64,000 bases of DNA from Brevibacillus reuszeri (lineage in GTDB: Bacteria; Bacillota; Bacilli; Brevibacillales; Brevibacillaceae), in NCBI RefSeq assembly GCF_001187725.1, contig NZ_LGIQ01000005.1, positions 50,759 to 114,758 on the forward strand, written 5' to 3'. The notes under the pieces were generated by a model. The model did no database searches. It saw only the letters and a list, made by a program, of their open reading frames with translations, and was not told where the DNA came from. Within the stretch, counting starts at the first letter, position 1. Each line of letters opens with the position of its first letter. This document shows positions 51,479 to 59,703 of the stretch, one piece after another. Position numbers and translations under genes: made by a program.

Positions 51479-52451
51479 CTTGGAGTTGCTACTGGGGTAG
51501 TTAGCAAAGCTGCGCATGAATCAGTCATAGACCCCGCCATGAATGATATAAATACGTAAATTGATGACGAATTGACCTGGGATGAAGCTGGTGTGGCAGT
51601 AAATACTACCCTGACACTAATTATTTTGGGCGTTCTAAGCAAGCTGCAAGTTTGATAAAAACTACTTGTAAAGAAGTTAAGGTTGTAAAAAATACCTCAG
51701 TAAATATATCAGGTTGTAATTGTTTTAGCGCTGGAACTAAAGTGAAAACAGATGAAGGGGAGAAAAATATCGAAGACATTGAAGTCGGAGATAAGGTTCT
51801 CGCCAAGGATGAGAATAACCCTGATGGTGAACTTGCCTACAAGGAAGTAACGGCTTTATACCGCAACAAACGTGATGATATTATTAAGTTGCACGTTGGG
51901 GAGCAAATCATCGAGACGACAAACAACCATCCTTTCTGGGTTGAAGGCAATGGGTGGGTCTTCGCCGATGAACTTCAAGTAGGCGACAAACTCCAGAAGG
52001 CTGATGGAAGCAACCTTACCATTGACAAGGTAGAATTCCTTAAGTTGGATGAGTCTGTTACAGTTTATAACTTTACGGTTGCTGACTTCCATACGTATTA
52101 CGTAACGGATATTGGTATTTGGGTTCATAATACAAATTGTACTGTAAAATATAAGGTACTGATGTAAGTGTATATCGTGGTGGAAAAAGCTTTAACGTGA
52201 AACCAAATGAAATCAAGATTGATCCTAAGACTGGAATGGTGAAAACAACACACGGTGTCTCATTAGATGTTAATCCTGATACAGTTTCTAAGTTTGGTGG
52301 GGCCTGTCGAATTGATTCGCTACCCGATGGATTAAGGATAATTCAAAGGGGAAGTAGGGCTGAACATTACGAAATTGTGCCTGCTTACAATATGCCTTTA
52401 GATCAGTTCCAAAAGCTACTAAATCAAATTATTGTTTCACCAGGAAAATAA
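51479..52451 (+). pseudogene. Displaced RHS tip 4 (pretoxin, HINT, toxin), decayed
   Basis: The first part reads LGVATGVVSKAAHESVIDPAMNDINT, a stop, then IDDELTWDEAGVAV...LGVLSK, a pretoxin sequence broken by one stop and a frameshift near 51640. An intact HINT domain follows in the frame 51652-52167 (CNCFSAGTKVKTDEGEKNIEDIEVGDKVLAKD... to DIGIWVHN). Its start is nearly the same as in tip 3. A second frameshift near 52155-52165 separates the toxin domain (DVSVYRGGKSFNVKPNEIKID... to 52451). The tip is not expressible as one protein. The toxin type is not recognised. Confidence 0.8.
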
Positions 52452-52463
52452 GGAGGAATAAAC

Positions 52464-52781
52464 GTGAGTGATTTTACAGTAATATTTACTGATGATACAG
52501 AGTTAGCTGAACACGAAGCAGTAAATAAAGGGTATCGGAATGATGTTTTCGTAAAGATTCAAGAAGATTACTACAACTTGAAAGTGTATGATATTGTAAG
52601 ATTGAAACAGGATTTTGAGAGTGAGGTTGAAGCATACGGATACTATTCAGTTGAGCCAAACTTAGTATTAGTCACAGAAGTAAGTACAGATAACGTGATG
52701 AAAATTATTGCTCAACTTTATGAAGATGGTTATTTTCATCATCTCAAGCCAGTAGACAAGAAAATATTTGATTTAGTGTAA
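52464..52781 (+). CDS. Candidate immunity protein 4
   Basis: A 105-aa acidic protein (MSDFTVIFTDDTELAEHEAV...) with AAGGAGG upstream, 12 bases after the tip 4 toxin end. No recognised domain. It appears intact although its toxin is decayed, as expected if protection is kept against sister strains. Confidence 0.65.
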   Translation: MSDFTVIFTDDTELAEHEAVNKGYRNDVFVKIQEDYYNLKVYDIVRLKQDFESEVEAYGYYSVEPNLVLVTEVSTDNVMKIIAQLYEDGYFHHLKPVDKKIFDLV

Positions 52782-52793
52782 CTAAACTTACTT

Positions 52794-52827
52794 AGACCTT
52801 GAGATATTCGCTTCTCAAGGTCTTTTT
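52794..52827 (+). terminator. Terminator after immunity gene 4
   Basis: AGACCTTGAGA and TCTCAAGGTCT are perfect 11-base arms with an eight-base loop, followed by TTTT. Confidence 0.92.
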
Positions 52828-53049
52828 TACCCCTCCACTGGCAGAATTAATTGAACGTAAAATGATGTGCAAAATCACATTCGAGACATCGTGCAGAAGT
52901 TAGACTTCAAACTGAATACCTTTACGGAATTGATGAAGTAACCGCTTCGGTTAAACAATTCCCCTATAACGATGCCATCATGCTTTGCTCTATATCTACT
53001 CTTTGGTTTTCTCACGCTTTTCCAAACTGAATGAATTTGAAATAATCGC

Positions 53050-53305
53050 AACAGATCTCATACTCAAGCCTTTAGGGAGGGGAGCAGGGAACTTTGCAAC
53101 GGAACGGATGTTTAGCAGACTACTAGGGTGTAAGGAAGAATAAACCGAGTATGAATTTACTTCTCAATATCAGACGCATATGAAACGATGGTTTTAAAGC
53201 GTCCTGACGGGAACTGGATATGTAATAGATCATGACCATACTAAGGCCTAGATTCGATGGTATCCAGATGGTGGAAAGAAATAAACTGCAAGTTATGGAG
53301 GCTAA
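53050..53305 (+). pseudogene. Remnant of displaced RHS tip 5
   Basis: The pretoxin phrase DLILKPLGRGAGNFATERMFSRLLG is readable from 53053, and after a frameshift the tail GTGYVIDHDHTKA-stop-IRWYPDGGKK-stop-TASYGG ends at the TAA 53303-53305. The two stops are TAG and TAA where glutamine codons would fit. The region 52828-53049 holds no readable gene. Confidence 0.6.
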
Positions 53306-54067
53306 ATGATACAAAAATATTCTTTAATAGATGCTGAAAGTGATATGGTCATTGGAATTGGCTCTGATCTTACAGGGTTAATGGGGAATAGCACTGTGGA
53401 AATAGCTGAAGAAACCTTTCATAAAATTACTCTACTAGATTTTCAATTTAGAGATGACTTTAAGCAGTATTGCCAGACAACAAAAGCATATATAAATAAT
53501 ATATATGTAACAATACTAAATTATGAAGGGTGTTCAATTGGTTCATACTATTTTTATTTAAGGGAGCCGATCTTTTTTCATAAGACTGGGTTTGGAAAAG
53601 GATTAATTGAGCTTGAATTGATAGGAACATTATTACAAGTGGCATCAAAAGAAAGTTTGGAAATCTGGGAGATGCGAAGATCACCACTAATTGAGCGAAA
53701 CTTATGGACACAATTATCAACAGTACAAAGGAGTGGGTGGTTAGAGGTTGCACGACTATATAACAACAAAAATACAAGTTCAAGTACCCAAGACCAGCAA
53801 AATGGAGAATATGATATAGATGCAGGAAGCATAACAGATTCTTCTTCATTCTTTTGCGCCCTAGGAGAGGCTACTAATGGTCCTGGTGGTTATTATGGGT
53901 TTGATTTAAAGAGCCTTGAGGATTGTCTTTGCGGAGGTTTTGGTGCAACACCACCGTATGTTCTTCATTTGCATAACGCAAATAGTATGTTGAATGAGAG
54001 GAACGCTTTTTTCCAACAATTGATGGAAGTATTCCTTAGTAGGAATGTAAAATTGGTTTATCATTAA
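53306..54067 (+). CDS. Candidate immunity protein 5 with C-terminal barstar-like domain
   Basis: This 253-aa protein has an N-terminal region of about 155 residues without recognised domain. From about residue 165 it shows a barstar-like domain (GEYDIDAGSITDSSSFF, GGYYGFDLKSLEDCLCGGFGATPPYVLHLHNA). Barstar-type proteins inhibit barnase-like or related RNases, so the lost toxin of module 5 was probably an RNase. The ATG directly follows the tip 5 stop and has GGAGG six bases upstream. Confidence 0.75.
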   Translation: MIQKYSLIDAESDMVIGIGSDLTGLMGNSTVEIAEETFHKITLLDFQFRDDFKQYCQTTKAYINNIYVTILNYEGCSIGSYYFYLREPIFFHKTGFGKGLIELELIGTLLQVASKESLEIWEMRRSPLIERNLWTQLSTVQRSGWLEVARLYNNKNTSSSTQDQQNGEYDIDAGSITDSSSFFCALGEATNGPGGYYGFDLKSLEDCLCGGFGATPPYVLHLHNANSMLNERNAFFQQLMEVFLSRNVKLVYH

Positions 54068-54189
54068 ATTTCCAGACTTATATGGGGATATAAAGGAATT
54101 TAAATGAAGATCTAAAGTTTGCCTTTATGGATAAATTAAATCTCATCAAGTTTTTTGTACAATTTGTTAAGTAATGCAACAAAAGAAAG

Positions 54190-54381
54190 GATAATAGTAA
54201 AAATCATTTCACTGCGGTTGGTATTAATCATGGGGATGCTCCTGATCTAGGATTGGCAGCTCCTGCCCCTGGTGCTTTAGCGGGAACGTTGAAAAATACG
54301 TCTCAGGGGATGGGGAAAACAGGAGCATATGATGTTATGCCTGGAGAAATTAATTTTCGTGGTTTAAGTTTTGGGGGTTAA
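54190..54381 (+). pseudogene. Remnant of displaced RHS tip 6
   Basis: An open stretch reads KNHFTAVGINHGDAPDLGL... to NFRGLSFGG and ends at TAA 54379-54381, preceded by several stops. It lies just before a GTG-started gene with a good ribosome site, as toxin ends lie before immunity genes here. Confidence 0.5.
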
Positions 54382-54385
54382 CAAA

Positions 54386-54931
54386 GTGGAAGTTTTTTTC
54401 GATTTGGGCAAATATAGAAAGGCTGTATTATGGAAAAATGAATTACCTTCGCTTCCGAGGGATATAGATCAAGAGACAAAATTTTCATTGCAGTTAAATG
54501 AACCTGTAGTTTCAGAAAACAAAAAACTAGCACTGGAGTTGAAGTTACCAAGGAATAGTTCATATTATGCATTGCTGGGCGTTGAATTTGTACCAAATCA
54601 AACCTCAGAATTGTTAGTAAACATAAAATTAAATGATAGTAATGGACCTTCATACAATTCGGAGATAGAACTACACGAAGAGATTTTTTCGGGTATCCCC
54701 TCCGAATATGCCAATTCAATTATTAAATCTGCAAAAGAAAAGCTCCTCGAATCAAATTGGCAGTATGCGGGTAACTTAACATTTGTTATTGGGGCTCATA
54801 GTTTGGTCGGTTCTAGTGATGCGATTTTTTCGAAAGTGACTAAGACTTTGCTTGCATTATTGTCAATGGATTTATCGCTGACCTCGTCCCTAAGTGATGA
54901 ATCAGTAATTTGCTCAGAGCTTGATAAGTGA
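54386..54931 (+). CDS. Candidate immunity protein 6
   Basis: A protein of about 181 aa from a GTG at 54386, seven bases after GGGGGT. It is acidic, with beta-strand-like alternation (KKLALELKLPRN...LLGVEFVP) and no recognised domain. It follows the remnant of tip 6 and ends before a terminator. Confidence 0.6.
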   Translation: MEVFFDLGKYRKAVLWKNELPSLPRDIDQETKFSLQLNEPVVSENKKLALELKLPRNSSYYALLGVEFVPNQTSELLVNIKLNDSNGPSYNSEIELHEEIFSGIPSEYANSIIKSAKEKLLESNWQYAGNLTFVIGAHSLVGSSDAIFSKVTKTLLALLSMDLSLTSSLSDESVICSELDK

Positions 54932-54959
54932 AATAGCCGCGATAAAGTATTGAAATGCA

Positions 54960-54997
54960 AACCTTGATTGGAGAAATGCCTTTCAAGGTTTCTTTTT
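54960..54997 (+). terminator. Terminator after immunity gene 6
   Basis: AACCTTGA and TCAAGGTT are perfect arms with a 15-base loop, followed by TCTTTTT. Confidence 0.85.
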
Positions 54998-55089
54998 CGA
55001 CCCAAGATTATACCCACTCATCTCGCACCATGTACCTTAATTTTGGCGGGCGGGAGATAATTGTCCAGGAATAGTCCTTTAAAGATACT

Positions 55090-55611
55090 TTGACTACAGA
55101 AAGGGTGAGTAAAATTAAAAAAGTACTCGATGTCACTGGTAAACTATTTGATCTAGTAGACTTTACAGAAGCGACTTTATTCTTCCACGGACATCGACAA
55201 CTACCCGAGACAATAACTATCGAAACATGGGGCCTTTCATTCATAGAGACACAAAACACCAAAGATTACTATGTATCTGGAATTGCTACTATCAGCTTCG
55301 AAGGTGTGACTTCCGGTCTATTAGAGGTTTCGTTATATCAACCAAACGGAAAAGATTTTATTAAGATCGACTATGAGAATTGTTTAAAGTTAACAAAAAG
55401 CTGGGGGAAGCCTCTAAATTTTGAAGAATATCAATATCATCTTGGCGGAGTACTAGACTGGCCTAAAGGTTATTGTCAATTAGGTATTCATGCAACTGGA
55501 AAAGTAACGGTGTCATTTGATACAGATGATTGTGTTCTTACACGTGACTATGTATTGAATCCAGAAAAATATACTTATATGGATTCTTATTTTCATCACT
55601 TTCCACTTTGA
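55090..55611 (+). CDS. Candidate immunity protein 7
   Basis: A 173-aa frame from TTG 55090; a GTG at 55105 is an alternative and the start is unclear because AGAAAGGG overlaps it. The protein is beta-rich (TLFFHGHRQLPETITIETWGLSF...), acidic and of unknown family. It stands in the immunity-gene row, with no readable toxin before it (55000-55089). Confidence 0.55.
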   Translation: MTTERVSKIKKVLDVTGKLFDLVDFTEATLFFHGHRQLPETITIETWGLSFIETQNTKDYYVSGIATISFEGVTSGLLEVSLYQPNGKDFIKIDYENCLKLTKSWGKPLNFEEYQYHLGGVLDWPKGYCQLGIHATGKVTVSFDTDDCVLTRDYVLNPEKYTYMDSYFHHFPL

Positions 55612-55644
55612 TCACGCTTAACGAGGTTGCATTGGAGGAATAAC

Positions 55645-56055
55645 ATGAAAGTAGTAAACCCACATTTTTTAAATGAATTTTTAGGACCAATAACAGGGCT
55701 GGCTGATGACAACGAGTCTATTAAACACTACAAAGATGTAGAATTACGAACAGAGGAACAATATAAAGCAGTCATTAGAGAAACACTTGTCGAACATTTT
55801 CATAGCCTTGAGGAAGTGGTAAAGAAAAAATCAAAATTAGCACTTAGCTACTATTTAACGAAACCTGCAGTTGATTTTGAAGGAGTATTTTATTCTTTAC
55901 TACCGCCATTTGACGCGCCATCAGATCCTCGAGATTTCTTTGTATGGCTTTGGGAAGAATTGTTTATTGGTGAAAGTTATGAGCTAGGAGATGTAGATTC
56001 TTACAAAGTTGTTGCTGATATGTATGAGCCACTTCGTTCAACTAGAAAACAGTAA
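55645..56055 (+). CDS. Candidate immunity protein 8
   Basis: A 136-aa acidic helical protein (MKVVNPHFLNEFLGPITGL...) from ATG 55645 with GGAGGA upstream, 33 bases after gene 7. It resembles small immunity proteins of contact-dependent systems in size and character, but I cannot name the family. It is the last gene of the island and ends at a CCCC-GAGT type terminator. Confidence 0.6.
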   Translation: MKVVNPHFLNEFLGPITGLADDNESIKHYKDVELRTEEQYKAVIRETLVEHFHSLEEVVKKKSKLALSYYLTKPAVDFEGVFYSLLPPFDAPSDPRDFFVWLWEELFIGESYELGDVDSYKVVADMYEPLRSTRKQ

Positions 56056-56068
56056 AAACGAAGAAATG

Positions 56069-56107
56069 CCCCGGATGAGTACTCAAAACTCATCTGGGGT
56101 TCTTTTT
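56069..56107 (+). terminator. Terminator at the right end of the toxin-immunity array
   Basis: CCCCGGATGAGT and ACTCATCTGGGG pair with two unpaired bases and are followed by TTCTTTTT. It is of the same family as 33781 and 40222. Confidence 0.9.
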
Positions 56108-56380
56108 GCTCCATATATAATTATGTAACAAAAGGCTACTAACTCGAGTTTCTCAACCTAGCCAATTCCAAACATGCAAAACCGTAACCTTTCACAAAGG
56201 TTTGACGTCATACTGTCAGGCGTTCCTGAAGTTAATCTTTTTCTTTGCATGGGATTCTCCAAAAACCCACTTATACTTTTCGTGTCTAATATTGGATTTT
56301 CTGGAAGGAAAAATAAAAATAGTGTCGAATCTTCTCTACCTATTGTTTTTCTAGCTTATCTACAAATAAAATGCTAAGAG

Positions 56381-56418
56381 ACTCATGAAAGCTTCTCAGT
56401 CTACTTTCATGAGTTTTT
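56381..56418 (+). terminator. Terminator before the MBOAT gene
   Basis: ACTCATGAAAG and CTTTCATGAGT are perfect arms followed by TTTT. The 270 bases before it (56108-56380) hold no convincing gene. Confidence 0.75.
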
Positions 56419-56470
56419 CCATGTTTGTTAGCGTATATAGTTGAATTGCCGACACCAGGAGGAAATTACT

Positions 56471-57877
56471 TTGGTCTTCAGTTCCATCAGCTTTTTGTTT
56501 TTCTTTTTGCCGCTTGTCTTTGCCTTCTATTTTGCTGTTCCGTTTCGATATAAAAATGCAGTCCTGCTAACCTTCAGCCTACTCTTCTACGCCTGGGGGG
56601 AACCGCGATACATCGTTCTCATGATGGTATCCATTATCATGAACTATGGCTTCGGGATATGGATCGATCGGGCGGATGAACAGCCAAAAAAGAAAAAGAC
56701 GGTCTTAACGCTCGCGATTATTGCCAATATCGGGCTTCTGGGCTTTTTCAAGTATGCGAATTTCTTCGTAGATGTAGTGAACCAGACGCTGCAAACGAAT
56801 ATTCATGTGACATCTGTGCCGTTGCCGCTCGGTATTTCCTTTTATACGTTCCACGCACTCAGCTATCTAATCGATGTCTACCGGAGAGTAGAAAAAGCGC
56901 AACGTAATCTGTTCAATTTGTCGCTCTATATCACGTTTTTCCCGCAGCTTGTAGCAGGTCCGATTATTCGCTACAACTCGATCGCCGAGCAGCTCAGCAA
57001 ACGCGTCTTTTCGTCCATCCAATTCGCAGAGGGGATCAAGCGATTTATATTGGGTCTGGCGAAAAAAGTGCTGTTGGCCAACCCTCTGGGCTACGTAGCA
57101 GACACCGTGTTCGCTACTTCAGCGGGGGATCTTTCAACCGGTGCGGCCTGGATTGGGATTATCGCCTATACATTGCAGATCTATTATGATTTTTCGGGCT
57201 ACAGTGATATGGCGATTGGACTGGCCAAAATGTTTGGCTTCGAATTCGCGGAGAATTTCAACTATCCGTATATTTCCAAAAGTGTCTCGGAGTTTTGGAG
57301 ACGCTGGCACATTTCGCTTGGTAGCTGGTTCCGGGACTATGTTTACTTCCCGCTCGGTGGTAGCAAGGTGGCGCCGTGGAAAATCTACCGGAACCTAATG
57401 ATTGTGTGGGCACTGACAGGGTTCTGGCACGGGGCCAGCTGGACGTTTATTGCCTGGGGAGTCTACTACGGTGTCTTGATCGCTTTGGAAAAAGCCGGTC
57501 TGGAAAAGCTGTTGTACAGGATTTATCCGTTAAACCATGTTGTCGTGCTGCTTTTAGTCATGATCGGGTGGGTGTTCTTCCGTGCCGACAACTTTGGATA
57601 TGCAGCGGATTTCATAGGGGCTATGTTCCATACTCGTGGAAACGAGTTCTTTGATTCCCAGGCGCTTGCGCTGTTATCGCTGAACTGGATTCAGTTTGCC
57701 ATCGCGATACTCATTGCTGCTCCGGTATTTCCCAAGCTGCAAAAATGGCAATGGGGGAAGCCGTTCGCAGGGGTACAAACTGCTTTTGCACTCGTGTTCC
57801 ACTGCTTCCTTTTTGCAGAAGTAATCTTGTATTTGATTAATTCAACGTATAACCCATTCTTGTATTTCCGATTCTAG
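56471..57877 (+). CDS. MBOAT family membrane O-acyltransferase (AlgI/DltB-like)
   Basis: The protein has 468 aa from a TTG at 56471, eight bases after AGGAGG; this gives the normal N-terminus (FSSISFLFFFLPLVFAFYF). About ten membrane segments carry the MBOAT motifs LPLGISFYTFHALSYLIDVYR, FWRRWHISLGSWFRDYVYFPLGG and the catalytic histidine in GFWHGASWTF (near residue 320). Such proteins move acetyl groups across the membrane for O-acetylation of cell-wall or secreted polysaccharides. A DHHW partner follows 21 bases later. Confidence 0.93.
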   Translation: MVFSSISFLFFFLPLVFAFYFAVPFRYKNAVLLTFSLLFYAWGEPRYIVLMMVSIIMNYGFGIWIDRADEQPKKKKTVLTLAIIANIGLLGFFKYANFFVDVVNQTLQTNIHVTSVPLPLGISFYTFHALSYLIDVYRRVEKAQRNLFNLSLYITFFPQLVAGPIIRYNSIAEQLSKRVFSSIQFAEGIKRFILGLAKKVLLANPLGYVADTVFATSAGDLSTGAAWIGIIAYTLQIYYDFSGYSDMAIGLAKMFGFEFAENFNYPYISKSVSEFWRRWHISLGSWFRDYVYFPLGGSKVAPWKIYRNLMIVWALTGFWHGASWTFIAWGVYYGVLIALEKAGLEKLLYRIYPLNHVVVLLLVMIGWVFFRADNFGYAADFIGAMFHTRGNEFFDSQALALLSLNWIQFAIAILIAAPVFPKLQKWQWGKPFAGVQTAFALVFHCFLFAEVILYLINSTYNPFLYFRF

Positions 57878-57898
57878 TTCAGCCAGAGGAGTAGCGTA

Positions 57899-59185
57899 AT
57901 GAGTAAATCGGCTTCAATCGCTTATATGGTTGCTTTCTTGACGATTATTTTTGGGTTTGCCATTGCGAGCAGCTTTTCACCGCATAAAGAAGTTTCAGCG
58001 ATCGAAAACAGAAAGCTGAGCGGGCTGCCCGATGTCAGCTTGGAGGCTGTGACCACACCCCGTTTTTTCGAAAATATGAATCAGTATTTTAATGACCAGG
58101 TTGTCCTGCGAAATGAAATGGTAAGTGTTTATCAGAAGCAGCAAAATTCGAAGCTGTTTAACGCCATGCTGTTTGAGAACATGCTTCGCGACCCGACGCA
58201 GCACAAGTCAGAGGATGGCACAGTTGTAACAGATTCACGCGTCGTATCCAATCTGGTTCTGATCAATAGCAAGTGGATTTTGCCAGTTCCCGATAAGGTC
58301 GTTCATACAAGTGAAATAGACGCAGCAGCGGCGAAATTAAAGGATGCAGTAGCGTTCGCCAAAGCACAAAAGACAGAAGCGTTTTTCGTCTTTAACCCGT
58401 CGCGTACGATATCGCTGATGCATTTGTATCCTCCTTATTTGCAAACGGATGCGTATGCCAGATCGAGAGACTATTTCTTATCCAGGCTGGGCAAACAGGT
58501 AAACGTCGTGGATATCAGGAGCAAGTTCGGCTCCTTTACTGACGCGCAGCTGGAAGAGCTGTATTTGGAAACGGACCATCATTGGAATATCAAAGGGGCG
58601 TTTTTGGCTTATCAAGAAATGATACGCGAGCTCTCCAAAAGATCGGCGCATTTTAAAGGGGAGCCAATGGCCCTCAGTGATATGGATGTGTCTGCTTTTG
58701 AAAAAGGAAGCTTCGATGGGAGCTATAACAGGCAAAGCAACTTCGCAGTCGATACGCAAACAGCTGATCGAACGATGATTTATGAACCGAAAGTGCCGTT
58801 CGCTTTTCAGAAGTTCGAAGTGATCAATGGGGATGGAAGCCAAACGATTCGAGATTTCAGTGATTTTTATGGCTACAAAAAAGGACAGAATCCGGTTACG
58901 TATGGCACCTTCTTCGGAGGAGACAGACGGAAAATCACCTATGAAAATCCGAAAGCAGGCAATCAATTGAATGTTCTGTTGCTGAAAGATTCCTTCATGA
59001 ATCCGATTACGCCGTATTTGGCGCAGAATTTTAACAAGCTTACGGTATACGACAATCGCTACTATCCTGAATTCAGCCTGAAAAAAATCCTGTCCAGCGA
59101 GCAGTATGACATTCTGATTATTGCGCTGCATGACGATAATCTTTACAGTCAAAATTACCAATTTGAAAAAAAGAAAAGCAAGTAG
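57899..59185 (+). CDS. DHHW family (AlgJ/AlgX-like) polysaccharide O-acetylation protein
   Basis: This 428-aa protein has one N-terminal hydrophobic segment (residues 7-25) and an extracytoplasmic SGNH-like domain. The signature DHHW is in LETDHHWNIKGAF (about 225-237), and a late LLLKDSFMNP holds the expected serine region. It acts outside the membrane with the MBOAT protein as acetyl acceptor or transferase. It forms an operon with the preceding gene and ends at a terminator. Confidence 0.9.
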   Translation: MSKSASIAYMVAFLTIIFGFAIASSFSPHKEVSAIENRKLSGLPDVSLEAVTTPRFFENMNQYFNDQVVLRNEMVSVYQKQQNSKLFNAMLFENMLRDPTQHKSEDGTVVTDSRVVSNLVLINSKWILPVPDKVVHTSEIDAAAAKLKDAVAFAKAQKTEAFFVFNPSRTISLMHLYPPYLQTDAYARSRDYFLSRLGKQVNVVDIRSKFGSFTDAQLEELYLETDHHWNIKGAFLAYQEMIRELSKRSAHFKGEPMALSDMDVSAFEKGSFDGSYNRQSNFAVDTQTADRTMIYEPKVPFAFQKFEVINGDGSQTIRDFSDFYGYKKGQNPVTYGTFFGGDRRKITYENPKAGNQLNVLLLKDSFMNPITPYLAQNFNKLTVYDNRYYPEFSLKKILSSEQYDILIIALHDDNLYSQNYQFEKKKSK

Positions 59186-59213
59186 GAATATAAGGCTCAG
59201 TTAGCATTCGTTG

Positions 59214-59250
59214 CCTCAAACAAGTAACCATCACTTGTTTGGGGTTTTTT
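59214..59250 (+). terminator. Terminator of the O-acylation operon
   Basis: CCTCAAACAAGT and ACTTGTTTGGGG pair and are followed by six T. It is again a member of the CCC-AGT hairpin family. Confidence 0.88.
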
Positions 59251-59261
59251 GTATTTTAAAT

Positions 59262-59310
59262 TTGACTTTCGTTTCTACAATATGTAGAATGAAAAACAAC
59301 ATGTAGAAAC
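59262..59310 (+). promoter_or_regulatory. Promoter and BlaI-type operator of the sensor pair
   Basis: TTGACT (59262-59267) and TAGAAT (59285-59290) are 17 bases apart. The palindrome TTCTACAATATGTAGAA (59273-59289) covers spacer and -10 box and contains TACA/TGTA half-sites as in BlaI operators. A further TGTAGAAAC half-site is at 59302-59310. Confidence 0.8.
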
Positions 59311-59331
59311 GAAGGGGTGAATGTATCTGAA

Positions 59332-59703
59332 ATGAACATTACAAAAGCAGAAATGGAGATTATGCAGGTCATTTGGGATAGTGGTAAGAGAATGACAACG
59401 AAGGAAATTGGTGAAAAGCTGCCGGATAAAAAAACGACGACCATTATTACATTGGCTGGCAGGCTAATCGACAAGGGCGCCCTGCATTCTGTCAAGCTGG
59501 GACGCTCCCATGCGTACGAGTATTGGGCAGCAATCACTGAAAAGGAATATCTGAACAGACAAACAGAGAGCTTTTTGGAAACCATACATAACGGCTCTGC
59601 CAAAAGTCTGATCAGTTCGCTTTTTCAGGCGGAGAATTTAACGAAAAAAGACATCGAGGAGCTGCGGGCATTTATTAATAGCGAGGCTGACGAAAATGAT
59701 TAA
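59332..59703 (+). CDS. BlaI/MecI family repressor
   Basis: The protein has 123 aa from MNITKAEMEIMQVIWDSG; a GTG at 59317 is possible but overlaps the AAGGGG site. The winged helix (about 1-70, KKTTTIITLAGRLIDKGAL with recognition helix) and the C-terminal dimerisation/cleavage part are complete. It should repress its own operon through the TACA/TGTA palindrome until the downstream M56 protein signals. Its end overlaps the start of that gene. Confidence 0.92.
   Translation: MNITKAEMEIMQVIWDSGKRMTTKEIGEKLPDKKTTTIITLAGRLIDKGALHSVKLGRSHAYEYWAAITEKEYLNRQTESFLETIHNGSAKSLISSLFQAENLTKKDIEELRAFINSEADEND

Noticed and set aside
56174..56377. 67-codon frame between the array and the MBOAT gene
   Set aside because: No ribosome site upstream and a protein of unlikely composition; left as non-coding.
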